From Bacteroidota bacterium (GTDB lineage: Bacteria; Bacteroidota; Bacteroidia; B-17B0; Aurantibacillaceae), in contig SYEI01000126.1 of the NCBI GenBank assembly GCA_005800865.1, positions 1 to 5,876 on the forward strand: DNA of 5,876 bases, in the 5' to 3' direction. The notes under the pieces are model-generated. The model was given only the letters and a program-made list of their open reading frames with translations. It did not search any database and was not told the DNA's origin. The translations under genes were made by a program, and so were the position numbers. Below are positions 4,741-5,876 of the stretch, one piece after another. How positions within the stretch are numbered: position 1 is the stretch's first letter; each line of letters begins with the position of its first letter.

Positions 4741-5876
4741 ATGAAAAAGCTCCCTTTTAAATTATATGTTATTTTTTCTTGTGGCCTATTATGCGCCCTT
4801 TTTTCCTATTTTTTATCCCAGAGTAATAATTACACCACAAAGGAGCTAGTGGCTGTTGCCGAAAAGCGACTTCATACCAAGGAAGATATCGCCAAATCAC
4901 ATTTAGATCTGCTATCTAATGCTTTAAAAGATACCAAACCAAGTGATTTGTTTGTAAAATACAATGGTATCATTTCAGATTTATATAAAAATGAAGGCAT
5001 TGCTGTTTATGTATATAGTAATGATAGTTTATGTTATTGGTCGGATAACCAACCTGCCGTAGATTTATTTGCTTATACCAACGAAACAGATGTGCAACTC
5101 ATAAAAATGCGCAATGGTTGGTACGAATACATTAAACAGAAAACCGACCAGAAATTAAATTACACTTTAGTTGCGCTCATTTCTATTAAACCAGAGTATG
5201 ATTTTGAAAATAGATACTTGAATAATAATTTCAGTAAATGGCTTCAGTTACCCGAAAACACTAAATTAATTACTCCTATTAATTATTTGGATCATGCTGT
5301 TAAGTCAAAGTTTGGCCCACCCTTATTTGAAGTTTATAGAGAAGATGGCTTATTTAAAAGTAAAAGTTCAAATACCTACGCTTGCTTTATTTATATCATT
5401 GCCTGCATTTTGTTTTTATGGTCTTTATTTTTGTTTTTGAAAGCTAGAATTCAAAACGAAATTTTATTTGTGATTGCTTTTAGTTCGGCCTGTTTGGCAA
5501 TTCGCTCCTTGATGATTTATTTTAAAATTCCTGCAGCTTTTTATAACGGAGGCTTGTATGACGCTAAAATCTTTGCCAATGCATCTTCATTTTATTTCTC
5601 GTATTTGGGTGATGTATTGATTAATAGCGCCGTCATTTTTTTAATAGCAACCTTAATTTATAAAATACCAAAAGGCATATCCATTAAAAATAGTTTTTTG
5701 CAATTATTGGCAGATGTATTATTTGTTTTTGTTATCATTTTGTCTTCGCTGCAAATTCGGTTATTGATTTTTAGTTTGGTAAATAACTCTACCATATCCT
5801 ATAACATTAATGAGTTATTTAATTTTAGTGCTTATAGTTTAATTGGAATTTTATCCGTTGGCTTTTTAATTTTTGC
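4741..5876 (+). CDS. Large polytopic membrane protein, probable sensor histidine kinase N-terminus (cut by window edge)
   Basis: The frame opens at ATG 4741 and continues to the window end with no stop: 378 codons plus two bases. MKKLPFK is followed by a signal anchor (about 9-26). An extracytoplasmic domain of about 185 residues (27-212) comes next, with a predicted helical start, then VYVYSNDSLCYWSDN (89-103), NGWYEY (125-130) and LVALISIKPEYDFENRYL (143-160). At least five further membrane segments follow (about 214-234, 240-260, 284-306, 320-344, and one entering the edge at 361). The SND-x-L-x-YWSDN, GWY and IK-x-EY-x-(F/Y)EN-x-YL series resembles periplasmic sensor regions of Bacteroidota HAMP-type histidine kinases (recognised from memory). 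No HAMP, H-box or ATPase region is visible here, so the kinase call rests on this N-terminal resemblance. It is divergent from the TMTC-like gene, 102 bases away, and no shared function is evident. Confidence 0.6.
   Translation, partial: MKKLPFKLYVIFSCGLLCALFSYFLSQSNNYTTKELVAVAEKRLHTKEDIAKSHLDLLSNALKDTKPSDLFVKYNGIISDLYKNEGIAVYVYSNDSLCYWSDNQPAVDLFAYTNETDVQLIKMRNGWYEYIKQKTDQKLNYTLVALISIKPEYDFENRYLNNNFSKWLQLPENTKLITPINYLDHAVKSKFGPPLFEVYREDGLFKSKSSNTYACFIYIIACILFLWSLFLFLKARIQNEILFVIAFSSACLAIRSLMIYFKIPAAFYNGGLYDAKIFANASSFYFSYLGDVLINSAVIFLIATLIYKIPKGISIKNSFLQLLADVLFVFVIILSSLQIRLLIFSLVNNSTISYNINELFNFSAYSLIGILSVGFLIF

Overview
The window looks like a piece of a Bacteroidota chromosome. The DNA is AT-rich, ribosome binding sites are poor, and two genes are preceded by good matches to the Bacteroidota -7 promoter element TAnnTTTG. 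The gene content fits as well: secreted glycine/aspartate-rich repeat proteins, a secreted SUMF1/FGE-fold protein with a beta-rich N-terminal domain, and a large membrane sensor. Genus cannot be told from this sequence.

Layout. On the minus strand, reading right to left: (i) a 745-aa polytopic membrane protein with a TMTC-like GT-C glycosyltransferase region and C-terminal TPRs (4638-2401), ending in a strong intrinsic terminator 2 bases after its stop; (ii) a roughly 480-base non-coding stretch rich in inverted repeats, including a perfect 18-bp palindrome; (iii) a secreted SUMF1/FGE-fold protein (1916-327); (iv) 13 bases further on, a secreted protein made of 27-residue repeats (TTG start at 313), cut by the left edge. 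Genes (iii) and (iv) very probably form one transcription unit. On the plus strand, divergent from (i), a large membrane protein starts at 4741 and runs off the right edge. It resembles the N-terminal sensor part of a Bacteroidota histidine kinase, but no kinase domain lies inside the window.

How the parts may work together. The FGE-like protein and the repeat protein are both predicted to be exported and appear co-transcribed. Each repeat unit carries one cysteine and an Asp/Asn-rich Gly loop. The FGE-fold protein lacks both copper-binding cysteines of true formylglycine-generating enzymes, so a binding or structural role, or a different chemistry, is more likely than sulfatase-type activation. 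The TMTC-like protein may glycosylate exported substrates. It carries an unusual Cys-bracketed Asp/Asn-rich insert in its first extracytoplasmic loop. No link between it and the secreted pair is shown by the sequence beyond proximity and shared strand.

No RNA genes, CRISPR arrays, transposases or phage genes were recognised.
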